From Cyanobacteriota bacterium (lineage in GTDB: Bacteria > Cyanobacteriota > Cyanobacteriia > SKYG9): a stretch of DNA of 13,262 nucleotides. The stretch is taken from positions 1-13,262 of the forward strand of contig JANWZG010000053.1 of NCBI GenBank assembly GCA_025054735.1, in the 5' to 3' direction. Shown here piece by piece: positions 5,838 through 13,171 of this stretch (position 1 is its first letter; every line of letters begins with the position of its first letter). Position numbers and translations under genes: made by a program. The notes beneath the pieces are model-generated. The model made no database searches. It was not told the DNA's origin and worked only from the letters and a program-made list of their open reading frames with translations.

Positions 5838-7151
5838 CTAGCGATCGTCCCCAGACCGTAACCGAGTAGCAAAGTTGTGCTGACGGGTTGTAGAGATTTT
5901 TCTAGCTTTGAGGATGGCAGCAGCTAGGCAGGCATAGGAGAGAATGCCTACAATGGCCAACAACGGCGAATTGAAAAAACCAGCAGCATTCCATAAAGCA
6001 TGGAGTCCAGCAGCACTGAGACACCCAACCGTTAAAACTGACCATCGTTGGCTGGGTTTCTGCACACTTAGACCAACAAAGTAGCCAAAGTAGCCACTAT
6101 AGGCCATATGACCCGCTACAGAACCCAACACCCTAGGGATGAGAATCTGGATTCCCTGCTGTTCTCCCCCCTGTTGCACAATCATGGGTACGTATTGTCC
6201 TAGGGTTTCAAACAAGATGAAGCCCGCGGCAGAGGCTGTGCCAAGAATGATGCCATCAAGCGGTTCCCAGAGGCCAATGACTTCTCGGTAGGGCGATCGC
6301 AACTGTGTCCCCAGCCAAAATACGGCTACTAGAGGCAATATTTTCAGCAGCTCTTCCATAAGTCCGGCTCCAAAAAACATCCGAACTAACAATGGCAAGA
6401 ATCCTAACGATTGGGGATTGTCAGGGACTCCCCCTGGCAAAATTTCTCGAAATACCCACGTAAAGATTGTCAACACTGGGCTAAGCAACAACAGCACCAT
6501 ACAGGCAGCAACGCCAATGGGCAACCACCACGGCTTTTGCTTGCCACACAGTTGATAGATCACGTAGTAGGCTGCTGCTGTTACATAAACGGCTAGAGCC
6601 TGTTTGAACAGTACAGGCTGATTGACCGTAGCAAACATGCCAACCACAAACAGTACGGTGATAATCCCTGGTATTAGATATGCCTTGTGTACTAAGTTAC
6701 TGCGAGCATCGGAAGACCATAGGGGTATAAGTTGGGTAATGGTCACCCGATCTGACTGACTAGGCATAGCAGGGGTAGGTTCTTGCTCAAAGACAAATTC
6801 TGGCCCACTGCGACTAAAGCGAATGCGATCGCCGGGTCGTAACTCGTGCCAGCCTGCAATCAGCTCACCGTTAACGTAGGTGCCGTTTTGAGTATCTAAA
6901 TCCTGAATTTGCCAGACGACTCGATCATCCTGTCCTGGAATAGGTGCAGGAATACGGTGCGGTCGCAGCTCTGCATGGTATCGAGACACAGTACTGTAGT
7001 GAGTTGAACTTAACCGCAGGTGACAATCGGTTTCTCGCCCTATAACGACAGGGCGATCAGGGCGCAACCTATACCGAAGCAAACGCCGCCCATGCAAATT
7101 TTCTGTAGGCACCTGTCGCAACTGAGCTGTAGCTGGCTGAGTCCTATTCAT
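5838..7151 (-). CDS. FHA domain fused to PrsW-family intramembrane protease
   Basis: A 437-residue protein. Residues 24-123 form a forkhead-associated (FHA) domain, a phosphothreonine-binding module: VVIGRETDCHLRL (GRE at 38-40), SRYH at 56-59 and NGTYVNG at 89-95 are its core motifs. A linker leads to a multi-pass membrane part from about residue 155. This carries PrsW-family signatures: EELLK at 266-270 (E-E-x-x-K), FILFE at 311-315 (F-x-x-x-E), H348 in GHMAYSG, and a final HALWN at 384-388. PrsW proteins are membrane metalloproteases related to the CAAX/Abi family; PrsW of Bacillus cleaves an anti-sigma factor. By inference, phosphorylated partner proteins could be recruited by the FHA domain to be cut in the membrane. 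I chose the ATG at 7151; a TTG six bases upstream has the better spacing from AAGGAA and is a real alternative. Confidence 0.9.
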   Translation of the reverse strand: MNRTQPATAQLRQVPTENLHGRRLLRYRLRPDRPVVIGRETDCHLRLSSTHYSTVSRYHAELRPHRIPAPIPGQDDRVVWQIQDLDTQNGTYVNGELIAGWHELRPGDRIRFSRSGPEFVFEQEPTPAMPSQSDRVTITQLIPLWSSDARSNLVHKAYLIPGIITVLFVVGMFATVNQPVLFKQALAVYVTAAAYYVIYQLCGKQKPWWLPIGVAACMVLLLLSPVLTIFTWVFREILPGGVPDNPQSLGFLPLLVRMFFGAGLMEELLKILPLVAVFWLGTQLRSPYREVIGLWEPLDGIILGTASAAGFILFETLGQYVPMIVQQGGEQQGIQILIPRVLGSVAGHMAYSGYFGYFVGLSVQKPSQRWSVLTVGCLSAAGLHALWNAAGFFNSPLLAIVGILSYACLAAAILKARKISTTRQHNFATRLRSGDDR

Positions 7152-7212
7152 GGCCAATGTCGTAAGTTCCTTGAGTGATCTCTGCTGATCAGATGGTTGT
7201 CTAGCCCGCTTT

Positions 7213-7236
7213 TATCACTACCTCTATCACCACCTC
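7213..7236. repeat. 12-base tandem repeat upstream of the FHA-PrsW gene
   Basis: TATCACTACCTC (7213-7224) is followed directly by TATCACCACCTC (7225-7236), 11 of 12 identical. It lies 62 to 85 bases before the start of the FHA-PrsW gene, a position where a regulator could bind, though slippage is an equally good explanation. Confidence 0.85.
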
Positions 7237-7394
7237 CACGCTCAAGGATAGTCACAAACACCATGTATCAAACACTATCTATACAGTGCAACCACCTTCC
7301 GCAATCCATCTATCCCTAGTCCATAGCTTTGGCCTGCTATTGCACAGTTGCTACAACTTGAGGCAGTGCTACTTAGCTTTCTCTCAAAGTCTCT

Positions 7395-7958
7395 CTATTG
7401 GGTCTCTGCTGGCTTAGGGGCTGAGATCAGAGCAAGGTCAATGCGGTCTTCAGTTGGCTGGGTAATCTCAACTCGGATACCAGGCCCAAAAAACGTGGTG
7501 ATCTTGTCTTGTTTTTGTTGCCAGGTTTCCAGTGGAATTAGGGGAGACTCGAACTCCAGCGTCAAAGCATAGGCCCCGTCACGATCGTCTTCACGAATGC
7601 TACGCAGGATTGGGCGCTCCTCGTCACTAGGACTCAAACCCAAATGAGCTAGTGAGGTGTCTAAATGAGCTTCTTGCCCGTAGCGATAGCGGGTTACATC
7701 CTTGCGGATTTGATGTTGAGTAGTAGTTGCTAGCCTATCTCGCAAGGCTAAGACTTCTGGAGTCGTTGGTTGACTGTAGGGCACAGGTTTTAGCTCCGCT
7801 GCTTTAAGGGCCAAACCGCCTAACAACAGGGGAATGCCATAGAAAAAACCAGCCAGATTGAGGGTGGGATTATTGGTAGCATAGGCAATAAAGCCGCCGA
7901 TCGTCAGTAGCGTGCCAACCCATAGCCCCAATGTGCCTAATGAAATCTGCCGTACCAT
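7395..7958 (-). CDS. DUF2854 family membrane protein
   Basis: A 187-residue protein with two N-terminal membrane segments (about residues 7-27 and 33-53; GFFYGIPLLLGGLALKAAELKP) followed by a soluble domain of about 130 residues on one side of the membrane. The stretch IRKDVTRYRYGQEAHLD at 84-100, LGLSPSDEERPIL at 106-118 and FFGPGIRVEI at 156-165 are the conserved core of DUF2854, a family found in cyanobacteria and plant plastids. Its function is not established; the distribution suggests a thylakoid or plasma membrane role linked to oxygenic photosynthesis, which is inference. The length is normal for the family. The ATG at 7958 begins MVRQISLG, the usual start; no Shine-Dalgarno is visible. 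The gene stands alone, with 243 bases on each side, and diverges from the small gene at 8202. Confidence 0.9.
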   Translation of the reverse strand: MVRQISLGTLGLWVGTLLTIGGFIAYATNNPTLNLAGFFYGIPLLLGGLALKAAELKPVPYSQPTTPEVLALRDRLATTTQHQIRKDVTRYRYGQEAHLDTSLAHLGLSPSDEERPILRSIREDDRDGAYALTLEFESPLIPLETWQQKQDKITTFFGPGIRVEITQPTEDRIDLALISAPKPAETQ

Positions 7959-7992
7959 AGTAGTTTAGAGAGAGTGTTAAGTAGCTGCTGAA

Positions 7993-8018
7993 GCAAAGTA
8001 CTAAGCCAAAGTACTAAG
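7993..8018. repeat. 13-base tandem repeat upstream of the DUF2854 gene
   Basis: GCAAAGTACTAAG (7993-8005) is followed without a gap by CCAAAGTACTAAG (8006-8018), 12 of 13 identical. It starts 34 bases before the DUF2854 start codon, in the shared divergent promoter region. A weaker repeat with a 14-base period (AGATTGTGT at 8024 and 8038) lies next to it. Confidence 0.85.
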
Positions 8019-8201
8019 GTAACAGATTGTGTGTAGGAGATTGTGTACAAGAGTTCTTGTATGCCAGAGTTTTATCATGTAGGAGTATTAGCGTCCAGCA
8101 GCCAATTACAGCTCTGGCTAGACTATTGCCAGCGCTAGTCCCATTCTGGTTGTGTTACCTTTGCTCAGGCACCCTGCTTCCTTACTGGGCTGGAAAAAAC
8201 T

Positions 8202-8474
8202 ATGCCGGAAAAAAAGTATAAGCTTCCAACCTCTAGCCAAAAGCGCAAGCTGATCCAAAAACTCGATGCTTTAGAGCAACAGGATCAGAATCTGTATGAT
8301 TCGTTGTCTGTCGATATCTGGGCACTAGCAAAAACGATTGAAGAGTTTCAGCCTGGGTTTTGGTCGGCGTTTATGAAGAATCGCGAAAAAGCCCTCAAGA
8401 GCTTTATCAATGACGTTCTGCGCAGCAAACCAAGCCCCACGCGCCAACAGCCACCGCACCCATTTCTAGACTAG
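8202..8474 (+). CDS. Small conserved-looking protein of unknown function
   Basis: A 90-residue protein that I do not recognise with certainty. It is very basic at the N-terminus (MPEKKYKLPTSSQKRKLIQK), then predicted helical through residue 75, with alternating charged and hydrophobic residues (LDALEQQDQNLYDSL, DIWALAKTIEEF), a central aromatic motif QPGFWSAFMKNREKAL (50-65) and a proline-rich end. There is no membrane segment, no cysteine and no signal peptide. The composition is that of a real soluble protein rather than a chance frame, and I have an impression of similar short cyanobacterial proteins. The ATG at 8202 has only a weak GGA eleven bases upstream. It diverges from the DUF2854 gene and converges on the HEAT-repeat gene with 25 bases between the stops. 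Whether it is expressed is not shown by the sequence. Confidence 0.65.
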   Translation: MPEKKYKLPTSSQKRKLIQKLDALEQQDQNLYDSLSVDIWALAKTIEEFQPGFWSAFMKNREKALKSFINDVLRSKPSPTRQQPPHPFLD

Positions 8475-8499
8475 CGATGTGTTAGCTAGATGTATTCAC

Positions 8500-9195
8500 T
8501 CAATTGGTGGTGCCCGAATTATCTGCACCTAGGTCTTTTAACCGTTGCAGGGCAAATAAGGCTGCCTCAGCTACACTAGGATTAGCGTCTTTTGCCAGAT
8601 AGTTCAGCGCTGAAATGCTCTTCGGACTGGGAAGATGACCCAATGCCTCGGCTAATCGTTGTCGCACAAGCCAGTCATCAGACTGAGCAAATTGCAGCAG
8701 CCGATCAATGGCATCCACGGCCCCAATTTCCCCCAAGGCTGCGATCGCGGCCTGTTGCAGCACAACTTCATCACTGTCAAGTGCTTGCATCAGCACATTA
8801 TAGGCGCGGGGGTCTTTGAGATTGCCCAAGGATACAGCAGCACTAAAGCGCACCAGCCAATCAGTATCTTCGTAGAAGGCACGGCAGAGTGGCTCAAAGG
8901 CTCGAATATCTCCCAAGTAGCCCATAGCGCCCGCAGCATCCGCTCGAATTCCATAGTCAGGATCCGTTTCCAACAGCCGAACTAGAATGGGATAGCATTC
9001 ATCGGTTTGCTTTAAACCTAGGGCAAACACTGCCATGGAACGTACTTGCAGATTTTTATCATTCAAAACTTTTTTGATCAGGGGAACCGCATCCGCAGCG
9101 TCTACATCCCTAAGGGCAGCAAGCGCTAACATGCGATCGCGGGAGTTATCACTGTCTAGTTGAGTTGCAATGGTGGTCAGGTCAGGAGAGGTCAT
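8500..9195 (-). CDS. HEAT-repeat protein (NblB/CpcE-like scaffold)
   Basis: A 231-residue, all-helical protein made of six to seven HEAT or PBS-lyase-type repeats. Repeat cores are visible at about residues 48-62 (LQVRSMAVFALGLKQ), 82-96 (GIRADAAGAMGYLGD), 113-128 (WLVRFSAAVSLGNLKD), 144-158 (VVLQQAAIAALGEIG), 175-189 (WLVRQRLAEALGHLP) and 206-220. Proteins of this architecture in cyanobacteria include NblB, needed for phycobilisome degradation, and the CpcE/CpcF bilin lyases; many others are unnamed scaffold proteins. A role with phycobiliproteins is therefore possible but not shown, and no phycobilisome gene is nearby. The ATG at 9195 is preferred; a TTG at 9207 would add MTDP and has no better ribosome binding site. 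The stop faces the small plus-strand gene 25 bases away, and the start is divergent from smc. Confidence 0.87.
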   Translation of the reverse strand: MTSPDLTTIATQLDSDNSRDRMLALAALRDVDAADAVPLIKKVLNDKNLQVRSMAVFALGLKQTDECYPILVRLLETDPDYGIRADAAGAMGYLGDIRAFEPLCRAFYEDTDWLVRFSAAVSLGNLKDPRAYNVLMQALDSDEVVLQQAAIAALGEIGAVDAIDRLLQFAQSDDWLVRQRLAEALGHLPSPKSISALNYLAKDANPSVAEAALFALQRLKDLGADNSGTTN

Positions 9196-9324
9196 TGGAT
9201 CCGTCAATTGTAGTGACTAGAGATTTAACAAATATTTACATACTCGTAGTGTGCCACATTTTGTGAGCACTAGCGATGAACGAAATATTGGCATTGAGAA
9301 TCTGCTTCTATCAGTCACATCAAG

Positions 9325-9346
9325 ATTAGCGATCAATTAGCGATCA
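9325..9346. repeat. Exact 11-base tandem repeat between the HEAT gene and smc
   Basis: ATTAGCGATCA occurs at 9325-9335 and 9336-9346 with no gap. The period of about one helical turn puts both copies on the same face of the DNA, as for paired regulator sites, and it lies in the divergent control region of the HEAT-repeat gene and smc. Confidence 0.95.
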
Positions 9347-9369
9347 AAATGGAAAACATGCAGTAGAGT

Positions 9370-9400
9370 TTTACAGATTCCCATAGTCCCATAGTATAGT
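9370..9400 (+). promoter_or_regulatory. Possible smc promoter
   Basis: TTTACA (9370-9375) and TATAGT (9395-9400) match -35 and -10 hexamers at five of six positions each, but the spacer is 19 bases, longer than the usual 17. An RNA starting near 9407 would have a leader of about 70 bases before the GTG. The -10 overlaps an 8-base tandem repeat by one base. Confidence 0.3.
9380..9395. repeat. Exact 8-base tandem repeat upstream of smc
   Basis: CCCATAGT occurs at 9380-9387 and 9388-9395, followed by a further partial ATAGT to 9400. It lies between the possible promoter hexamers, so a change in copy number would change the spacing between them. Confidence 0.9.
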
Positions 9401-9458
9401 AAAAGTGTACGTAGTTGTTTTGTACTTCCCCGGCCCTAACTTATTGTCTGTAGCCCAT

Positions 9459-9472
9459 ATCCGTAATCCGTA
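9459..9472. repeat. Exact 7-base tandem repeat at the smc translation start
   Basis: ATCCGTA occurs at 9459-9465 and 9466-9472 and ends four bases before the GTG start of smc, filling the place where a Shine-Dalgarno would be expected. No purine-rich ribosome binding site is visible here. Confidence 0.9.
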
Positions 9473-9476
9473 GCCT

Positions 9477-12400
9477 GTGTACGTCAAGCGCGTCGAACTT
9501 TCTAACTTCAAGTCCTTTGGCGGCACAACTTCGGTTCCGCTGCTACCGGGGTTTACGGTAATTTCTGGCCCGAATGGTTCCGGCAAGTCTAACATTCTCG
9601 ATGCAGTTCTGTTTGCTCTGGGGCTATCGAGTTCTAAGGGGATGCGGGCAGAGCGTTTGCCAGATTTAGTGAACCATGCCCAAATGACCAAAGGGCGATC
9701 AGTTGTTGAGACAAGTGTTAGTGTCACCTTTGACATAGAACATACTGATTTAGACTGGCAGGATGAGCAGACTGGAGATGTCAACGATCAGACTTCTCAG
9801 CATGGCTCTGGCTCAGAGAATAGGTCAAGGCAGAGTAGCTCAGAGCATTCCAATTCTGTTACAACTCCAGCAACTGCTGCTACGGAATGGACTGTTACCC
9901 GACGGCTGCGGGTTACCCAACAAGGAGCTTATACTTCTAACTACTACTTCAATGGTCAACCCTGCACCTTAGCAGAGTTACACGAACAGCTACGGCGACT
10001 GCGAATTTATCCAGAGGGCTACAATGTGGTGCTCCAGGGGGATGTCACGGGCATTATCTCCATGAACCCACGAGAACGGCGAGAGATTATTGATGAACTA
10101 GCCGGGGTAGCCGCCTTTGATCGCAAAATCAGCCAAGCTAAGGAAAAGCTAGATGCTGTGAAGGAGCGGGAAGACAAATTCCGAATTGTGGAGGCAGAGC
10201 TAATTGCCCAACGCGATCGCTTAGCACAGGATCGGATTAAGGCACAAAAATACCAAAACCTGCGGCAAGAACTAGAGGAAAAGACTCAGTGGGAAGCTGT
10301 AATTCACTACCGTCAGACCCTAGCAAACCAACAGCAGTTGGCAGCGCAAATTGAAGCTGACGATCGTCGCCACCAAGACCTAACTGTCCAATTAGCCAGC
10401 TTGGCGACAGAGATTCAGCAGATAGGAGCAACCTTAGAGCAACTCAATGCCCGGGTGAAGGCTATGGGGGAAGAGGAGCAACTGTCACTTCAGGCTACGT
10501 TGGCAACCCGCGAAGCAGAGTTGCGGCAACTCCAGCGCCAAGAGCAAGAACTGACCATTAGTAGCCAGCAGTTGGATCAGCAGTTGCACCACACTCAGCA
10601 AGACTTGCAGACCGTGCTGTCTCAGTTAGAAGAGCTAGCGCATCAGCAGCAACTAGAAACCATGCGTTTAGAAGACCTACGCACAGAGCGCGATCGTGCT
10701 CGGCATCGTCTAGACCAGAGTCGTGGTGCAGCCAGTGCCATAGCTGCCGCCTCTGAAGCTTGGATCCAGCAACAAACCCAACTCCGTCATCAGATTGATG
10801 CTCTCCTTAGCACCGTAGAACCTCAACGGGCTGAGCAGGCAAGGCTACAGGAGCGTGTCACCCAACTCAGCCAGCAACTCCAAGAGCAGCAGCAGATGTT
10901 AGCAAGCCTAACCGAAGAAATTGCTGCCAAGCAGCAGCAAACCGAAGCGGCTGACCAGCTCAACCAAGCAGCCCAACAGCAAGTGCAGACCCTGGTGCAG
11001 ATTGTGGCAGACTTGGAGCAAGCAGTAGCCATGCACCAACAGACCCAAAGCCGCTTGCTGCAAGAACAACGGGACAAACAGCGCAAGCTTGACAAGCTAG
11101 AAGCCCAAGCCCAAGCGATGCAAGAGTCGCAAGGAACAGGAGCAACTCGCCTAATTTTGCAACTGGGATTGCCTGGAGTCTGTGGATTGGTTGCTCAACT
11201 GGGACGGGTAGATCCACGCTATCAGCTTGCCTTGGAAATTGCAGCCGGAGCGCGACTGGGACACTTGGTAGTGGAGGATGACAGTGTGGCAGCAGCAGGA
11301 ATTGAACTGCTGAAGCAACGGCGGGCAGGACGAGCGACCTTTTTGCCGCTCAACAAGCTGGCTCCTGCTCGATCTCCTGGGCCTACGATTGATGCTCCTG
11401 GCTTTGTGGACTATGCCGTGAACTTAATTGAGTACGATCGTCGCTACCAAGACGTATTTGCCCATGTATTTGGATCCACCGCCGTATTCACTACCCTAGA
11501 GGATGCCCGTCGTTGTCTGGGGCGCTATCGCATGGTTACCCTAGATGGGGAGTTGTTGGAAACCAGCGGAGCTATAACCGGAGGCAGCAGTGACAGCCGC
11601 TATCAGTTGCACTTCGGCACGGTGGATGCCGGTGAGTCGGCAGAAATATCAGCCATCAGGCAGCGGTTGCAGGAAATTGAGCAGGTGCTAGAGCGGTGCG
11701 ATCGCGACCTTACCCAAGCCCAAGCCGCCCTCAAGCAGCATCAGCAGCAACTGGTAGAAGCTCGTCAACAGCAGCGAGAAGCCCAGATTCACCTCCAGCA
11801 ACATCAGCGCGATCGCGCCAACCTTGACCAGCAGCAGCACCACTTGCACAGCCACTGGGAACGATCAACCCAAGAGCTAGCTATCGCTGAGCAGCGTCTA
11901 GCAGTTCTAGCGACAGATCTACCCCAAGCCGAGCACCAGCTTGACCAATGGCGACGAGAATTGAACGAGCTAGAACAATCCCAAAACCATAGCCAGTGGC
12001 AACAGATTCAGACAACTCTGCGAGCACAGGAAGCCGAATTGCAAGAGCGGGAATTAGCAGTGCGATCGTCGGAACAACGCCTGAGCGATTTAGACAATCA
12101 GCAACAGCGCCTTCAGGAAAAAGCCCAGCAACTCCAGTTACGGATTCAGGATATTCGCCAGCAACAGACCCAAGGGTTGAACCAACAAGCAGCCTTAAGT
12201 CAACAATTGCTGACGATGACTAGCGAGATTAGCCAACTGCAGGCAGCGCTAGCCCAGTTAGAGCAAACTTTAGCAACCGTAAAACAAGAGCGCGATCGCA
12301 CCGAGCGGCAGTGGCGAGAGCGTCAAGCTACCTATCAACAGTTGGCTTGGGAGCAACAAAAACTCCAGGAAACCTTGCAGACCCGGCGCATGGACTTGGT

Positions 12401-13151
12401 TACTATCAATGAGCAACTCCAGAGCCAATGGGAAGAACTGCCCACACCCCTACCAGATATTCCTGATCTAGACAATACCCCAGATTTAGTAGCACGGTTG
12501 GCCTCATTGCAGCATGAGTTACGATCGCTGCAAAAACGGATCCAAGCCATGGAGCCAGTCAATATGCTGGCCCTGGAGGAATACGAGCGCACCCAAGAGC
12601 GGCTAGATGACCTGAGCAAAAAATTAACGATCCTAGATGAAGAGCGCACAGAACTGTTGTTGCGCATTGAGAATTTCACGACCCTGCGTCAACAAGCCTT
12701 TCAAGAAGCCTTTGATGCAGTTAATGAGAACTTTCAGGCTATCTTTGCAGAATTGTCCGATGGTGACGGACGGCTACAGCTTGATGATCCCAGTGACCCC
12801 TTTAATAGTGGCTTAAATCTGATTGCCCACCCCAAGGGGAAACCCATCCAACGCCTCGCCTCCATGTCTGGGGGAGAAAAATCCCTAACGGCGTTGAGCT
12901 TTATTTTTGCCCTACAGCGCTATCGCCCCTCTTCCTTTTATGCTTTTGATGAAGTAGATATGTTCCTAGATGGGGCAAACGTAGAGCGATTAGCTAAAAT
13001 GATCAAGAAACAAGCACAGCACGCACAGTTTATAGTAGTAAGTCTAAGACGACCTATGATTGAATCTGCGGAGCGTACCATTGGGGTAACCCAAGCTCGT
13101 GGTGCCTATACGCAAGTCTTGGGAATTAAGCTTCAAAGCGCGTCTGTGTAA
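9477..13151 (+). CDS. smc: Chromosome segregation ATPase SMC
   Basis: SMC is the ATP-driven ring protein that condenses and segregates the chromosome, acting as a dimer with ScpA and ScpB, which are not in this window. At 1224 residues it is full length. The N-terminal head has the Walker A GPNGSGKS (31-38) after FKSFGG; two coiled-coil arms, about 215-550 and 720-1060, very rich in Gln, Glu and Arg, flank a hinge at about 555-710 (PGVCGLVAQLG, TLDGELLETSGAITGG). The C-terminal head has the signature SGGEK (1131-1135) and Walker B FYAFDEVD with D1158 and E1159. A polar low-complexity insert sits at 94-137 inside the N-terminal head. The start is GTG at 9477: an in-frame TAG at 9471 excludes anything upstream and the next Met, residue 56, lies behind Walker A. 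The PRC-barrel gene follows 20 bases later. Confidence 0.97.
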   Translation: MYVKRVELSNFKSFGGTTSVPLLPGFTVISGPNGSGKSNILDAVLFALGLSSSKGMRAERLPDLVNHAQMTKGRSVVETSVSVTFDIEHTDLDWQDEQTGDVNDQTSQHGSGSENRSRQSSSEHSNSVTTPATAATEWTVTRRLRVTQQGAYTSNYYFNGQPCTLAELHEQLRRLRIYPEGYNVVLQGDVTGIISMNPRERREIIDELAGVAAFDRKISQAKEKLDAVKEREDKFRIVEAELIAQRDRLAQDRIKAQKYQNLRQELEEKTQWEAVIHYRQTLANQQQLAAQIEADDRRHQDLTVQLASLATEIQQIGATLEQLNARVKAMGEEEQLSLQATLATREAELRQLQRQEQELTISSQQLDQQLHHTQQDLQTVLSQLEELAHQQQLETMRLEDLRTERDRARHRLDQSRGAASAIAAASEAWIQQQTQLRHQIDALLSTVEPQRAEQARLQERVTQLSQQLQEQQQMLASLTEEIAAKQQQTEAADQLNQAAQQQVQTLVQIVADLEQAVAMHQQTQSRLLQEQRDKQRKLDKLEAQAQAMQESQGTGATRLILQLGLPGVCGLVAQLGRVDPRYQLALEIAAGARLGHLVVEDDSVAAAGIELLKQRRAGRATFLPLNKLAPARSPGPTIDAPGFVDYAVNLIEYDRRYQDVFAHVFGSTAVFTTLEDARRCLGRYRMVTLDGELLETSGAITGGSSDSRYQLHFGTVDAGESAEISAIRQRLQEIEQVLERCDRDLTQAQAALKQHQQQLVEARQQQREAQIHLQQHQRDRANLDQQQHHLHSHWERSTQELAIAEQRLAVLATDLPQAEHQLDQWRRELNELEQSQNHSQWQQIQTTLRAQEAELQERELAVRSSEQRLSDLDNQQQRLQEKAQQLQLRIQDIRQQQTQGLNQQAALSQQLLTMTSEISQLQAALAQLEQTLATVKQERDRTERQWRERQATYQQLAWEQQKLQETLQTRRMDLVTINEQLQSQWEELPTPLPDIPDLDNTPDLVARLASLQHELRSLQKRIQAMEPVNMLALEEYERTQERLDDLSKKLTILDEERTELLLRIENFTTLRQQAFQEAFDAVNENFQAIFAELSDGDGRLQLDDPSDPFNSGLNLIAHPKGKPIQRLASMSGGEKSLTALSFIFALQRYRPSSFYAFDEVDMFLDGANVERLAKMIKKQAQHAQFIVVSLRRPMIESAERTIGVTQARGAYTQVLGIKLQSASV

Positions 13152-13171
13152 CATTAGACCCTGTTTAGGAC

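Larger units (their letters stand above)
6293..12299. repeat. Eight HIP1 octamers (GCGATCGC), dispersed
   Basis: Copies lie at 6293, 6825, 8741, 9133, 10213, 11698, 11809 and 12292; all are inside coding regions, two in the FHA-PrsW gene, two in the HEAT-repeat gene and four in smc. This palindrome, Highly Iterated Palindrome 1, is over-represented in many cyanobacterial genomes. None occurs in the first 6.2 kb, although many shorter CGATCG cores do. Confidence 0.95.

Noticed and set aside
7185..7192. CTGATCAG palindrome before the FHA-PrsW start as an operator
   Set aside because: An eight-base palindrome is expected often in 13 kb, and GATC-containing palindromes are common here; there is no second copy in a regulatory position.
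8027..8221. A 64-codon plus-strand frame upstream of and overlapping the small gene at 8202
   Set aside because: It is rich in Cys and Leu without a recognisable pattern, runs through the divergent promoter region and the doubled repeats, and overlaps the better-supported 90-residue frame by 20 bases.
8471..8489. CTAGC...GCTAG inverted repeat between the convergent stops as a bidirectional terminator
   Set aside because: The stem is only five bases with no G+C-rich core and no T tract on either strand.
9371..9784. A 137-codon minus-strand frame covering the smc start
   Set aside because: It is antisense to the conserved SMC head including Walker A, and its sequence has no domain features. 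It is a shadow of the smc reading frame.
9756..9887. Frameshift or inserted element in smc
   Set aside because: The reading frame stays open and conserved head motifs continue in phase on both sides, so it is a coding insert, not damage.
10823..11217. Cys/Ser/Leu-rich minus-strand frames inside smc
   Set aside because: They are the antisense reading of the Gln-rich coiled coil (CAG/CAA read as CTG/TTG), a known artefact.
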